Assembly: GCF_027744825.2 (NCBI RefSeq)
Contig: NC_071348.1
Span: 19,811,563 to 19,875,562 of the forward strand
Direction: 5' to 3'
DNA length: 64,000 nt
Source of the DNA: Synchiropus splendidus
Lineage: Eukaryota; Chordata; Actinopteri; Syngnathiformes; Callionymidae
The notes below the pieces were generated by a model, which was not told the origin of the DNA, ran no database searches, and worked only from the letters and a program-made list of their open reading frames with translations. Positions within the stretch are counted from its first letter, which is position 1. Every line of letters starts with the position of its first letter. This document shows positions 25,153 to 39,200 of this stretch, one piece after another. A program made the position numbers and the translations under genes.

Positions 25153-28100
25153 TTGATAACTTTGGAAAAACACTTCAGACAGCTTAGATTTGATGTGCAA
25201 CTACTAGAAAGACCCTATCCGCGAAAGTGGTAGGCGAACATTTCATGTTCTGAAGCTTCCCTGAAAAGTTATGGCACAATGCAGAAAACGCGTTTTCAGC
25301 CTGAGATTAGGTGGGTTCCAGGACGCCAAACATAAAAATGTTGCTAACTTTGGAAAAACACTTCAGACAGCTTAGATTTGATGTGCAACTACTAGAAAGA
25401 CCCTTTCTGCTATAGTGGGAGGTGAAAATTTCATGTTCTGAAACATCCCTGCAAAGTTATGCCACAATGCAGGAAACACGTTTTCAGCCTGAGATAAGGT
25501 CGATTCCGGAAAGCCAAACATAAAAATGTTGACAACTTTGGAAAAACACTTCAGACAGCTTAGATTTGATGTGCAACCACTAGAAAGACCCTTTCTGCTA
25601 TTGTGGGAGTTAAAAATTTCATGTTCTCAAGCTTTCCTGCAAAGTTATGGCAAAATATGTTAAACGCGTTTTCAGGCTGAGATAAGGTTGTTTCTGGAAC
25701 GCCAAACATAAAAATGGTGATAACTTTGGAAAAACACTTCAAACAGCTTAGATTTGATGTGCAACTACTAGAAAGAACCTTTCTGCTATAGTTTGAGGTG
25801 AAAATTTCATGTTCTGAAGTTTCCCTCCAAAGTTATGGCACAATGCAGAAAACACTTTTTCAGTCTGAGAATAAGGTTGATTCCGGAACGCCAAACATAA
25901 GAATGTTGATAACTTTGGAAAAACACTTCAGACAGCTTAGATTTGATGTGCAACTACTAGAAAGACACTTTCTGCTACAGTGGGAGGTGAAAATTTCATG
26001 TTCTGAAGCTTCCCTGCAAAGTGATGGCACAATGCTGAAAACGCGTTTTCAGCCTGAGATAAGGTTGATTCTGGAACGCCAAACATAAGAATGTTGATAA
26101 CTTTGGAAAAACACTTCAGACAGCTTAGATTTGATGTGCAACTACTAGAAAGACACTTTCTGCTATAGTGGCAGGTTAAAATTTCATGTTCTGAAGCTTC
26201 CCTCCAAAGTTATGGCACAATGCAGAAAACGCTTTTACAGCCTGAGATAAGGTGGGTTCCGGAACGCCAAACATAAAAATGTTGATAACTTTGGAAAAAC
26301 ACTTCAAACAGCTTAGATTTGATGTGCAACTACTGGAAAAGGCCTTTCTGCTATAGTGGGAGTTGAAAATTTCATGTTCTGAAGCTTCCCTGCAAAGTTA
26401 TGGCACAATGCAGAAAACGCGTTTTCAGCATGAGACAAGGTCAATTACGGAACGCCAAACATAAAAATATGATAACTTTGGAAAAACACTTCAGACAGCT
26501 TAGATTTGATGTGCAACTACTAGAAAGACTCTTTCTGCAACAGTGGGAGGTGAAAATTTCATGTTCTGAAGCATCCCTGCAAAGTTATGCCACAATGCAG
26601 GAAACGCGTTTTCAGGCTGAGATAAGGTCGATTACGGAAAGCCAAACATAAAAATGTTGACAACTTTGGAAAAACACTTCAGACAGCTTAGATTTGATGT
26701 GCAACTACTAGAAAGACCCTTTCTGCTATTGTGGGAGTTGAAAATTTCATGTTCTGAAGCTTTCCTGCAAGGTTATGGCACAATGCGTAAAACGCGTTCT
26801 CAGCCTGAGATAAGGTTGATTCCGGAAAGCCAAACAAAAAAATGTTGATAACTTTGGAAAAACACTTCAGACAGCTTAGATTTGATGTGCAACTACTGGA
26901 AAAAGCCTTTCTGGTATAGTGGGAGTTGAAAATTTCATGTTCTGAAGCTTCCCTGCAAAGTTATGGCACAATGCAGAAAACGCGTTTTCAGCATGAGACA
27001 AGGTCAATTACGGAACGCCAAACATAAAAATATGATAACTTTGAAAAAACACTTCAGACAGCTTAGATTTGATGTGCAACTACTAGAAAAACCCTTTCTG
27101 CTATAGTGGGAGGTGAAAATTTCATGTTCTGAAGTTTCCTTGCAAAGTTATGGCACAATGCAGAAAACGTGTTTTCAGCCTGAGATAAGGTCGATTCTGG
27201 AACGCCAAACATAAGAATCTTGATAACTTTGGAAAAACACTTCAGACAGGTTAGATTTGATGTGCAACCACTAGAAGGACCCTTTCTGCTATAGTGGCAG
27301 GTTAAAATTTCATTTTCTGAAGCTTCCCTCCAAAGTTATGGCACAATGCAGAAAACGCTTTTACAGCCTGAGATAAGGTGGGTTCCGGAACGCCAAACAT
27401 AAAAATGTTGATAACTTTGGAAAAACACTTCAAACAGCTTAGATTTGATCTGCAACTACGAGAAAGACCCTTTCTGCTATAGTGGGAGGTGAAAATTTCA
27501 TTTCTGAAGCTTTATGCAAAGTTATGGCACAATGCGTAAAACGCGTTTTCAGCCTGAGATAAGGTCGATTCCGGAACGCCAAACATGAAAATGTTGATAA
27601 CTTTGGAAAAACACTTCAGACAGCTTCGATTTGATGTGCAACTACAAGACAGACCCTTTCTGCAACAGTGGGAGGTTAAAATTTCTTATTCTGAAGTTTC
27701 CTGCAAAGTTATGGCACAATGCAGAAAACGCGTTTTCAGCTTGAGAAAAGGTGGGATCCCGAACGCCAAACATAAAAATGTTGAAAACTTTGGAAAAACA
27801 CTTAAGACAGCTTAGATTTGATGAGCAACTACTAGAAAGACCCTTTCTGCTATAGTGGAAGTTTAAAATTTCATGTTCTGAAGCTTCCTTGCAAAGTTAT
27901 GGCACAATGCGGAAAAAAAGGTTTCAGCCTGAGATAAAGTCGGTTCCGGAACGCCAAACATAAAAATGTTGATAACTTTGGAAAAAAACTTCAGACAGCT
28001 TAGATTTGATGTGCAACTACAAGACAGACCCTTTCTGCAACAGTGGGAGGTTAAAATTTCTTATTCTGAAGTTTCCTGCAAAGTTATGGCACAATGCAAA

Positions 28101-28729
28101 AAACACGTTTTCAGACTGAGATAAGGTGGGTTCCACAACGCCAAACATAAAAATGTTGATAACTTTGGAAAAACACTTCAGACAGCTTAGATTTGATGTG
28201 CAACTACTAGAAAGACCCTTTCTGCCACTGTGGGAGGTGAAAATTCGATGTTCTGAAGCTTCCCTGCAAAGTTATGGCACCATGCGTAAAACGCGTTTTC
28301 AGCCTGAGATAAGGTCGATTCCGGAACGCCAAACATAAAAGTGTTGATAACTTTGAAAAGATACTTCAGACAGCTTAGATTTGATGTGCAACTACTAGAA
28401 AGACCCTTTCTACTATAGCGGGAGGTTGAAATTTTCATGTTCTGAGGTTTCCCTGCAAAGTTACAGCACAATGCAGAAAACACATTTTCAGACTGAGATA
28501 AGGTGGGTTCCAGAACGCCAAACATAAAAATGTTGATAACTTTGGAAAAACACTTCAGACAGCTTAGATTTGATGTGCAATTACTGGAAACAGCCTTTCT
28601 GCTATAGTGGGAGTTGAAAATTTCATGTTCTGAAGCTTCCCTGCAAAGTTATGGCACAATGCAGAAAACGCGTTTTCAGCATGAGATAAGGTCAATTACG
28701 GAACGCCAAACATAAAAGTATGATAACTT

Positions 28730-31700
28730 TGAAAAAACACTTCAGACAGCTTAGATTTGACGTGCAACTACTAGAAAGACCCTTTCTGCTGTCGTGGGAG
28801 TTGAAAATTTCATGTTCCGAAGCTTCCCTGCAAAGTTATGGCACAATGCAGAAAACGTGTTTTCAGCCTGAGATAAGGTCGATTCTGGAACGCCAAACAT
28901 AAGAATGTTGATAACTTTGGAAAAACACTTCAGACAGTTTAGATTTGATGTGCAACTACTAGAAGGACCCTTTCTGCTACAGTCGCAGGTTAAAATTTCA
29001 TGTTCTGAAGCTTCCCTCCAAAGTTATGGCACAATGCAGAAAATGCTTTTACAGCCTGAGATAAGGTGGGTTCCGGAAAGCCAAACATAAAAATGTCGAT
29101 AACTTTGGAAAAACACTTCAGACAGCTTAGATTTGATGTGCAACTACTGCAAAAAGCCTTTCTGCTATAGTGGGAGTTGAAAATTTCATGTTCTGAAGCT
29201 TCCCTGCAAAGTTATGGCACAATGCAGAAAACGCGTTTTCAGCATGAGACAAGGTCAATTACAGAACGCCAAACATAAAAATATGATAACTTTGAAAAAA
29301 CACCTCAGACAGCTTAGATTTGATGTGCAACTACTAGAAGGACCCTTTCTGCTATAGTGGCAGGTTAAAATGTCATGTTCTGAAGCTTCCCTCCAAAGTT
29401 ATGGCACAATGCAGAAAATGCTTTTACAGCCTGAGATAAGGTGGGTTCCGGAACGCCAAACATAAAAATGTTGATAACTTTGGAAAAACACTTCAAACAG
29501 CTTAGATTTGATGTGCAACTATTAGAAAAACCCTTTCTGCTATAGTGGGAGGTGAAAATTTCATGTTCTGAGGCTTCCCTGCAAAGTTATGGCACAATGC
29601 AGAAAACGCGTTTTCAGCCTGAGATAAGGTCAATTACGGAACGCCAAACATAAAAATATGATAACTTTGAAAAAACACTTCAGACAGCTTAGATTTGATG
29701 TGCAACTACTAGAAAGACCCTTCCTGCTATAGTGGGAGGTGAAAATTTCATGTTCTGAAGTTTCCCTGCAAAGATATGGCACAATGCAGAAAACGCGTTT
29801 TCAGCCAGAGATAAGGTCGATTCTGGAATGCCAAACATAAAAATGTTGATAACTTTGGAAAAACACTTCAGACAGCTTAGATTTGATGTGCAAGTAGGAG
29901 AAAAACCCTTTCTGCTTTAGAGGGAATTGAAAATTTCATGTTCTGAAGCTTTCCTGCAAAGTTATGGCACAATGCGTAAAACGCGTTTTCAGCCTGAGAT
30001 AAGGTTGATTCCGGAACGCCAAACATAAAAATGTTGATAACTTCGGAAAAACACATCTGTCAGCTTAGATTTGACGTGCAACTACGAGAAAGACCCTTTC
30101 TGCTATAGTGTAATGTGAAAATGTAATGTTCTGAAGCTTTATGCAAAGTTATGGCACAATGCGTAAAACGCGTTTTCAGCCTGAGATAAGGTCGATTCCG
30201 TAACGCCAAACATAAAAATGTTGATAACTTTGGAAAAACACTTCAGACAGCTTAGATTTGATGTGCAACTACTAGAAAGACCCATTCAGCTATAGTGGGA
30301 GTTGAAAATTTCATGTTCTGAAACTTCCCTGCAAAGTTATGGCACATTGCAGAAAACGGATTTTCAGCCTGAGATAAGGTCGATTCAGGAACGCCAAACA
30401 TAAAAATGTTGAAAACTTTCAAAAAACACTTCATACAGCTTAGATTTTATGTGCAAGTACGAGAAAGACCCTTTCTGCTATAATGGGAATTGAAAATTTC
30501 ATGTTCTGAAGGTTCCCTGCAAAGTTATGGCACAATGCCGAAAAAGCGTTTTCAGCCTGAGATAAGGTTGATTCCGGAACACCAAACATAAAAATGTTGA
30601 TAACTTAGGAAAGACACTTCAGACTGCTTAGATTTGATGTGCAACTACTAGAAAGACCTTTTCTACTATAGCGGTAGGTGAAAATTTCATGTTCTGAGGC
30701 TTCCCTGCAAAGTTATGGCACAATGCAGAAAACACGTTTTCCGACTGAGATAAGGTGGGTTCCAGAACGGCAAACATAAAAATGTTGATAACTTTGGAAA
30801 AACATTTCAGACAGCTTAGATTTGATCTGCAACTACTAGAAAGACCCTTTCTGCTATAGTGGGTGGTGAAAATTTCATGTTCTGAAGCTTTATGGAAAGT
30901 TATGGCACAATTCGTATCACGCGTTTTCAGCCTGAGATAAGGTCGATTCAGGAACGCCAAACATGAAAATGTAGATAACTTTGGAAAAACACTTCAGACA
31001 GCTTAGATTTGATGTGCAACTACTAGAAAGACCATTTCTGCAATAGTGGGAGGTTAAAATTTCATATTCTGAAGTTTCCTGCAAAGTTATGGCACAATGC
31101 AGAAAACGCGTTTTCAGCTTGAGATAAGGTGGGTTCCTGAACGCCAAACGCAAAAATGTTGAAAAGTTTGGAAAAACACTTCAGACAGCTTAGATTTGAT
31201 GTGCAACTACCAGAAAGACCTTTTCTGCTATAGTGGAAGTTTAAAATTTCATGTTCTGAAGCTTCCTTGCAAAGTTATGGCACAATGCGGAAAACACGTT
31301 TTCAGCCTGAGATAAAGTCGATTCCGGAACGCCAAACATAAAAATGTTGATAACTTTGGAAAAACACTTCAGACAGCTTAGATTTGATTTGCAATTACGA
31401 AAAAAAACCCTTTCTGCCATTGTGGGAGGTGAAAATTTCATGTTCTGAAGCTTCACGGCAAAGTTATGGAACAATGCGTAAAACGCGTTTTCAGCCTGTG
31501 ATTAGGTCGATTCAGGAACGTCAAACATAAAAAAGTTGATAACTTTTGAAATACACTTCAGACCGCTTAGATTTGATGTGCAACTACTAGAAAGACCCTT
31601 TCTGCTATAGTGGGAGGTGAACATTTCATGTTCTGAAGATTCCCTGCAAAGGTATGGCACAATGCAGAAAACGCATTTTCAGCCTGAGATAAGATGGGTT

Positions 31701-33227
31701 CCGGAACGCCAAACATAAAAATGTTGATAAGTTTGGAAAAAACACTTCAGACAGGTTAGATTTGATGTGCAACTACTAGAAAGACCCTTTCTGCTATAGT
31801 GTTAGGTCAAAATTTCATGTTCGGAAGCATCCATGCAAAGTTATGGCTCAATGCAGAAAACGCGTTTTCAGCCCGAGATAAGGTCGATTCCGGAACGCCA
31901 AACATAAAAATGTTGATAACTTTGCAAAAACACTTCAGATAGCTTAGATTTGATGTGCAACTGCTAGAAACACCCTTTCTGTTGTAGTTGGAAGTGAAAA
32001 TTTCATGTTCGGAAGCATCCATGCAAAGTTATGGCACAATGCAAAAAACGCGTTTTCAGCCTGAGATAAGGTCGATTCCGGAACGCCAAACATAAAAAGG
32101 TTGATAACTTTGGAAAAACACTTCAGACTGCTTAGATTTGATGTGCAACTACTAGAAAGACCCTTTCTGATATAGTGGGTGGTGAAAATTCGATGTTCTG
32201 AAGCTTCCCTGCAAAGTTATGGCACAATGCAGAAAACGCGTTTTCAGCCAGAGATAAGGTCGATTCTGGAATGCCAAACATAAAAATGTTGATAACTTTG
32301 GAAAAACACTTCAGACAGCTTAGATTTGACGTGCAACTACTAGAAAGACCCTTTCTGCTGTCGTGGGAGTTGAAAATTTCATGTTCCGAAGCATCCCTGC
32401 AAAGTTATGGCACAATGCAGAAAACGTGTTTTCAGCCTGAGATAAGGTCGATTCTGGAACGCCAAACATACGAATGTTGATAACTTTGGAAAAACACTTC
32501 AGACAGGTTAGATTTGATGTGCAACTACTAGAAGGACCCTTTCTGCTATAGTGGCAGGTTAAAATTTCATGTTCTGAAGCTTCCCTCCAAAGTTATGGCA
32601 CAATGCAGAAAATGCTTTTACAGCCTGAGATAAGGTGGGTTCCGGAACGCCAAACATAAAAATGTTGATAACTTTGGAAAAACACTTCAAACAGCTTAGA
32701 TTTGATGTGCAACTATTAGAAAAACCCTTTCTGCTATAGTGGGAGGTGAAAATTTCATGTTCTGAAGCTTCCCTGCAAAGTTATGGCACAATGCAGAAAA
32801 CGCGTTTTCAGCCTGAGATAAGGTCGATTCCGGAAAGCCAAACATAAAAATGTTGATAACTTTGGAAAAACACTTCAGACAGCTTAGATTTGATGTGCAA
32901 CTACTGCAAAAAGCCTATCTGCTATAGTGGGAGTTGAAAATTTCATGTTCTGAAGCTTCCCTGCAAAGTTATGGCACAATGCAGAAAACGCGTTTTCAGC
33001 ATGAGACAAGGTCAATTACAGAACGCCAAACATAAAAATATGATAACTTTGAAAAAACACTTCAGACAGCTTAGATTTGATGTGCAACTACTCGAAGGAC
33101 CCTCTCTGCTATAGTGGCAGGTTAAAATTTCATGTTCTGAAGCTTCCCTCCAAAGTTATGGCACAATGCAGAAAATGCTTTTACAGCCTGAGATAAGGTG
33201 GGTTCCGGAACGCCAAACATAAAAATG
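28730..33227 (+). repeat. Block pair offset 3,569 then 3,757 bp (28.73-29.47 and 32.30-33.23 kb)
   Basis: 28730-29095 matches 32299-32664 at offset 3,569, with the marker CTGTCGTGGGAGTTG. 29096-29470 matches 32853-33227 at offset 3,757, with the markers CAACTACTGCAAAAAGCC and AAAAATATGATAAC. The offset jumps by exactly one monomer (188 bp), so one whole unit was gained or lost between the copies. Confidence 0.75.
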
Positions 33228-33446
33228 TTGATAACTTTGGAAAAACACTTTAGACAGCTTAGATTTGATGTTTAACTACTAGAAAGACCCTTTCTGCTAT
33301 CGTGGGATGTGAAAATTTCATGTTCTGAAGCTTCCCTGCAAAGTTATGTCACAATGCAGAAAACGTGTTTTCAGCCTCACATAAGGTTAATTCCAGAACG
33401 CCAAACATAAAAGTGTTGATAACTTTGGAACAACACTTCAGACAGC

Positions 33447-34400
33447 TTAGATTTGATGTACAACTACTAGAAAGACAATTTCTGCTATAGTGGTAGGTGA
33501 AACTTTCATGTTCTGAAGCTTTCCATCAAAGTTAAGGAACAATGCAGAAAACGCGTTTTCTGTCTGAGATAAGGTGGGTTCCGGAACGCCAAACATAAAA
33601 TGTTGATAACTTTGGAAAAACACTTCAGACAGCTTAGATTTGATGTGCAACTACTAGAAAGACCCTTTCTGCTACAGTGGGAGGTGAAAATTTCATGTTC
33701 TGAAGCTTCCATGCAAAGTTATGCCACAATGCAGACAACGCGTTTTCAGCCTGAGATAAGGTCGATTCCGGTTGATGTGCTACTACTAGAAAGACCCTTT
33801 CTGCTATATTGGGACGTGAAAATTTCATGTTCTGAAGCTTCCCTGCAAAGCTATGGCACAATGCAGAAAACAATTTTTCATCCTGAGATAAGGTCAATTC
33901 CGGAACGCCAAACATAAAAATGTTGATAACTTTGGAAAAACACTTTAGACAGCTTAGATTTGATGTGCAACTACTAGAAAGACCCTTTCTGCTATAGTGG
34001 GAGGTAAAAATTTCATGTTCTGAAGCTTCCCTGCAAAGTAATGGCACAACGCAGAAAACGCGTTTTCAGCCTGAGATAAGGTGGGTTCCGGAACGCCAAA
34101 CATAAAAATGTTGATAACTTTGGAAAAACACTTCAGACAGCTTATATTTGATGTGCAACTACTAGAAAGACAATTTCTGCTATAGTGGTAGGTGAAACTT
34201 TCATGTTCTGAAGCTTTCCATCAAAGTTAAGGAACAATGCAGAAAACGCGTTTTCTGTCTGAGATAAGGTGGGTTCCGGAACGCCAAACATAAAATATTG
34301 ATAACTTTGGAAAAACACTTCAGACAGCTTAGATTTGATGTGCAACTACTAGAAAGTCCCTTTCTGCTACAGTGGGAGGTGAAAATTTCATGTTCTGAAG
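33447..34400 (+). repeat. 695-bp offset duplication spanning a deleted monomer
   Basis: 33447-33705 and 34142-34400 match at offset 695. The markers are AGACAATTTCTGC, GGTAGGTGAAACTTTC, CCATCAAAGTTAAGGAAC and CGTTTTCTGTCTGAG. The offset is four monomers (752) minus 56 bp of deletion at about 33,770 and minus a single base in CATAAAATGTTG at about 33,600. Confidence 0.75.
33646..33777 (+). repeat. Truncated monomer junction: 56-bp deletion
   Basis: At 33,768-33,775 the sequence passes directly from GATTCCGG to TTGATGTGC. The end of one monomer and the first third of the next are missing (56 bp). The unit-to-unit distance here is 132 bp, which is divisible by three. That explains why open frames of 105 and 137 codons run through on the two strands at this place. 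Confidence 0.8.
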
Positions 34401-34894
34401 CTTCACTGCAAAGTTATGGCACAATGCAGAAAACGCGTTTTCAGCCCGAGATAAGGTCGTTTCCGGAAAGCCAAATATAAAAATGTTGATAGCTTTCGAA
34501 AAACACTTCAGACAACTTAGATTTGATGTGCAACTACAAGAAAGACCCTTTCTGCTATAGTGGGAGGTGAAAATTTCATGATCTGAAGCTTCCCTGCAAA
34601 GTTATGGCACAATGCAGAAAACGCGTTTTCAGCCTGAGATAAGGTCGATTCCGGAACTCCAAACATAAAAATGTTGATAACTTTGGAAAAACACTTCAGA
34701 CTGCTTAGATTTGATGTGCGACTACTAGAAAGACCCTTTCTGCTATAGTGGGAGGTGAATATTTCATGATCTGAAGCTTCCCTGCAAAGTTATGGCACAA
34801 TGCAGAAAACGCGTTTTCAGCCTGAGATAAGGTCGATTCCGGAACTCCAAACATAAAAATGTTGATAGCTTTCGAAAAACACTTCAGACAACTT

Positions 34895-36290
34895 AGATTT
34901 GATGTGCAACTACAAGAAAGACCCTGTCTGTTATAGTGGGAGTTGAAAATTTCATGTTCTGAAACTTTATGCAATGTTAAAGAACAATGAAGAAAACGGG
35001 TTTTCAGCCTGAGATAAGGTGGGTTCCGGAACGCCAAACATAAAAAAGTTGATAACTTTGGAAAAACATTTCAGACAGCTTAGATTTAATCTGCAACTAC
35101 TAGAAAGACCCTTTCTGCTATAGTGGGAGGTGAAAATTTCATGTTCTAAAGCTTTATGCAAAGTTATGGCACAATGCGTAAAACGCGTTTTCAGCCTGAG
35201 ATAAGGTGGGTTCCCGAAGACCAAAAATAAAAATGTTGAAAATTTTGGAAAAACACTTCAGACAGCTTAGATTTGATGTGCAACGACTAGAAAGACCCTT
35301 TCTGCTACAGTGGGAGATGAAAATTTCGTGTTCTGAAGATTCCCTGCAAAGTTATGCCACAATTCAGGAAACGCGTTTTCAGCCTGAGATAAGGTCGATT
35401 CCGGAACGCCAAACACAAAAATATTGATAACTTTGTAAAAACACTTCAGACAGCTTAGATTTGATGTGCAACTACTAGAAAGACCCTTTCTGCTAAAGTG
35501 GGAGGTGAAAATTTCATGTTCTGATGCTTTCCTGCAAAGTTATGGCACAATGCGTAAAACGCGTTTTCAGCCTGAGATAAGGTTGATTCCGGAACGCCAA
35601 ACATAAAAATGTTGATAACTTTGGAAAAACACTTCAGACAGCTTAGATTTGATGTGCAACTACAAGAAAGACCCTGTCTGTTATAGTGGGAGTTGAAAAT
35701 TTCATGTTCTGAAACTTTATGCAATGTTAAAGAACAATGAAGAAAACGGGTTGTCAGCCTGAGATAAGGTGGGTTCCGGAACGCCAAACATAAAAAAGTT
35801 GATAACTTTGGAAAAACATTTCAGACAGCTTAGATTTAATCTGCAACTACTAGAAAGACCCTTTCTGCTATAGTGGGAGGTGAAAATTTCATGTTCTAAA
35901 GCTTTATGCAAAGTTATGGCACAATGCGTAAAACGCGTTTTCAGCCTGAGATAAGGTGGGTTCCCGAAGACCAAAAATAAAAATGTTGAAAATTTTGGAA
36001 AAACACTTCAGACAGCTTAGATTTGATGTGCAACGACTAGAAAGACCCTTTCTGCTACAGTGGGAGGTGAAAATTTCGTGTTCTGAAGATTCCCTGCAAA
36101 GTTATGCCACAATTCAGGAAACGCGTTTTCAGCCTGAGATAAGGTCGATTCCGGAACGCCAAACACAAAAATATTGATAACTTTGGAAAAACACTTCAGA
36201 CAGCTTAGATTTGATGTGCAACTACTAGAAAGACCCTTTCTGCTATAGTGGGAGGTGAAAATTTCATGTTCTGATGCTTTCCTGCAAAGT
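34895..36290 (+). repeat. 750-bp tetramer, tandem copies
   Basis: 34895-35540 recurs at 35645-36290, offset 750 (4 x 188 minus 2). Two of the four monomers carry the 1-bp-shorter CTTTATGCAA variant. Markers in order are CTACAAGAAAGACCCTGTC, AACTTTATGCAATG, GATTTAATCTGC, CTAAAGCTTTATGC, CCCGAAGACCAAAAATAAA, CAACGACTAG and GCCACAATTCAGG. The same tetramer occurs again at about 41.5-43.3 kb. Confidence 0.85.
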
Positions 36291-39200
36291 TATGCCACAA
36301 TTCAGGAAACGCGTTTTCAGCCTGAGATAAGGTTGATTCCGGAACGCCAAACATAAAAATATTGATAACTTTGGAAAAACACTTCAGACAGCTTAGATTT
36401 GATGTGCAACTACTAGAAAGACCCTTTCTGCTTCAGTGGGAGGTGAAAATTTCATGTTCTGAAGCTTCCCTACAAAGTAATGGCACAACGCAGAAAACGC
36501 GTTTTCAGCCTGAGATAAGGTGGGTTCCGGAACGCCAAACATAAAAATGTTGATAACTTTGGAAAAACACTTCAGACAGCTTATATTTGATGTGCAACTA
36601 CGAGAAAGACAATTTCTGCTATAGTGGTAGGTGAAACTTTCATGTTCTGAAGCTTTCCTTCAAAGTTATTGCACAATGCAGAAAACGCGTTTTCAGCCTC
36701 AGATAAGGTGGGTTCCGGAACGCCAAACATAAAAATGTTGATAACTTTGGAAAAACACTTCAGACAGCTTAGATTTGATGTGCAACTACTAGAAAGACAA
36801 TCTCTGCTATAGTGGTAGGTGAAACTTTCATGTTCTGAAGCTTTCCATCAAAGTTAAGGAACAATGCAGAAAACTCGTTTTCTGTCTGAGATAAGGTGGG
36901 TTCCGGAACGCCAAACATAAAATGTTGATAACTTTGGAAAAACACTTCAGACAGCTTAGATTTGATGTGCAACTACTAGAAAGACCCTTTCTGCTACAGT
37001 GGGAGGTGAAAATTTCATGTTCTGAAGCTTCACTGCAAAGTTATGGCACAATGCAGAAAACGCGTTTTCAGCCCGAGATAAGGTCGTTTCCGGAAAGCCA
37101 AACATAAAAATGTTGATAGCTTTCAAAAAACACTTCAGACAACTTAGATTTGATGTGCAACTACAAGAAAGACCCTTTCTGCTATAGTGGGAGGTGAAAA
37201 TTTCATGATCTGAAGCTTCCCTGCAAAGTTATGGCACAATGCAGAAAACGCGTTTTCAGCCTGAGATAAGGTCGATTCCGGAACTCCAAACATAAAAATT
37301 TTGATAACTTTGGAAAAACACTTCAGACAGCTTAGATTTGATGTGCGACTACTAGAAAGACCCTTTCTGCTATAGTGGGAGGTGAAAATTTCATGTTCTG
37401 ATGCTTTCCTGCAAAGTTATGGCACAATGCGTAAAACGCGTTTTCAGCCTGAGATAAGGTTGATTCCGGAACGCCAAACATAAAAATGTTAATAACTTTG
37501 GAAAAACACTTCAGACAGCTTAGATTTGATGTGCAACTACTAGAAAGACCCTTTCTGCTTCAGTGGGAGGTGAAAATTTCATGTTCTGAAGCTTCGCTGC
37601 AAAGTAATGGCACAACGCAGAAAACGCGTTTTCAGCCTGAGATAAGGTGGGTTCCGGAACGCCAAACATAAAAATGTTGATAATTTTGGAAAAACACTTC
37701 AGACAGCTTATATTTGATGTGCAACTACTAGAAAGACAATTTCTGCTATAGTGGTAGGTGAAACTTTCATGTTCTGAAGCTTTCCTTCAAACTTATTGCA
37801 CAATGCAGAAAACGCGTTTTCAGCCTGAGATAAGGTGGGTTCCGGAACGCCAAACATAAAAATGTTGATAACTTTGGAAAAACACTTCAGACAGCTTTTA
37901 TTTGATGTGCAACTACTAGAAAGACAATTTCTGCTATAGTGGTAGGTGAAACTTTCATGTTCTGAAGCTTTCCATCAAAGTTAAGGAACAATGCAGAAAA
38001 CGCTTTTTCTGTCTGAGATAAGGTGGGTTCCGGAACTCCAAACATAAAAATGTTTATAGCTTTCGAAAAACACTTCAGACAACTTAGATTTGATGTGCAA
38101 CTACAAGAAAGACCCTGTCTGTTATAGTGGGAGTTGAAAATTTCATGTTCTGAAGCTTTATGCAATGTTAAAGAACAATGAAGAAAACGCGTTTTCAGCC
38201 TGAGATAAGGTGGGTTCCGGAACGCCAAACATAAAAAAGTTGATAACTTTGGAAAAACATTTCAGACAGCTTAGATTTAATCTGCAACTACTAGAAAGAC
38301 CCTTTCTGCTATAGTGGGAGGTGAAAATTTCATGTTCTAAAGCTTTATGCAAAGTTATGGCACAATGCGTAAAATGCGTTTTCAGCCTGAGATAAGGTGG
38401 GTTCCCGAAGGCCAAAAAAAAAAATGTTGAAAATTTTGGAAAAACACTTCAGACAGCTTAGATTTGATGTGCAACGACTAGAAAGACCCTTTCTGCTACA
38501 GTGGGAGGTGAAAATTTCGTGTTCTGAAGATTCCCTGCAAAGTTATGCCACAATTCAGGAAACGCGTTTTCAGCCTGAGATAAGGTCGATTCCGGAACGC
38601 CAAACACAAAAATATTGATAACTTTGGAAAAACACTTCAGACAGCTTAGATTTGATGTGCAACTACTAGAAAGACCCTTTCTGCTATAGTGGGAGGTGAA
38701 AATTTCATGTTCTGATGCTTTCCTGCAAAGTTATGGCACAATGCGTAAAACGCGTTTTCAGCCTGAGATAAGGTTGATTCCGGAACGCCAAACATAAAAA
38801 TGTTGATAACTTTGGAAAAACATTTCAGACAGCTTAGATTTGATGTGCAACTACTAGAAAGACCCTTTCTGCTTCAGTGGGAGGAGAAAATGTCATGTTC
38901 TGAAGCTTAACTGCAAAGTTATGCCACAATGCAGGAAACGCGTTTTCAGCATGAGATAAGGTCGATTCCGGAACGCCAAACATAAAATTATTGATAACTT
39001 TGGAAAAACACTTCAGACAGCTTTGATTTGATGTGCAACTACTAGAAAGACCCTTTCTGCTATAGTGGGAGTTGAAAATTTCATGTTCTGAAGCTTTCCT
39101 GCAAAGTTATGGCACAATGCGTAAAACGCGTTTTCAGCCGGAGATGAGGTTGATTCCGGAACACCAAACATAAGAATGTTGATGACTTTGGAAAAACACT

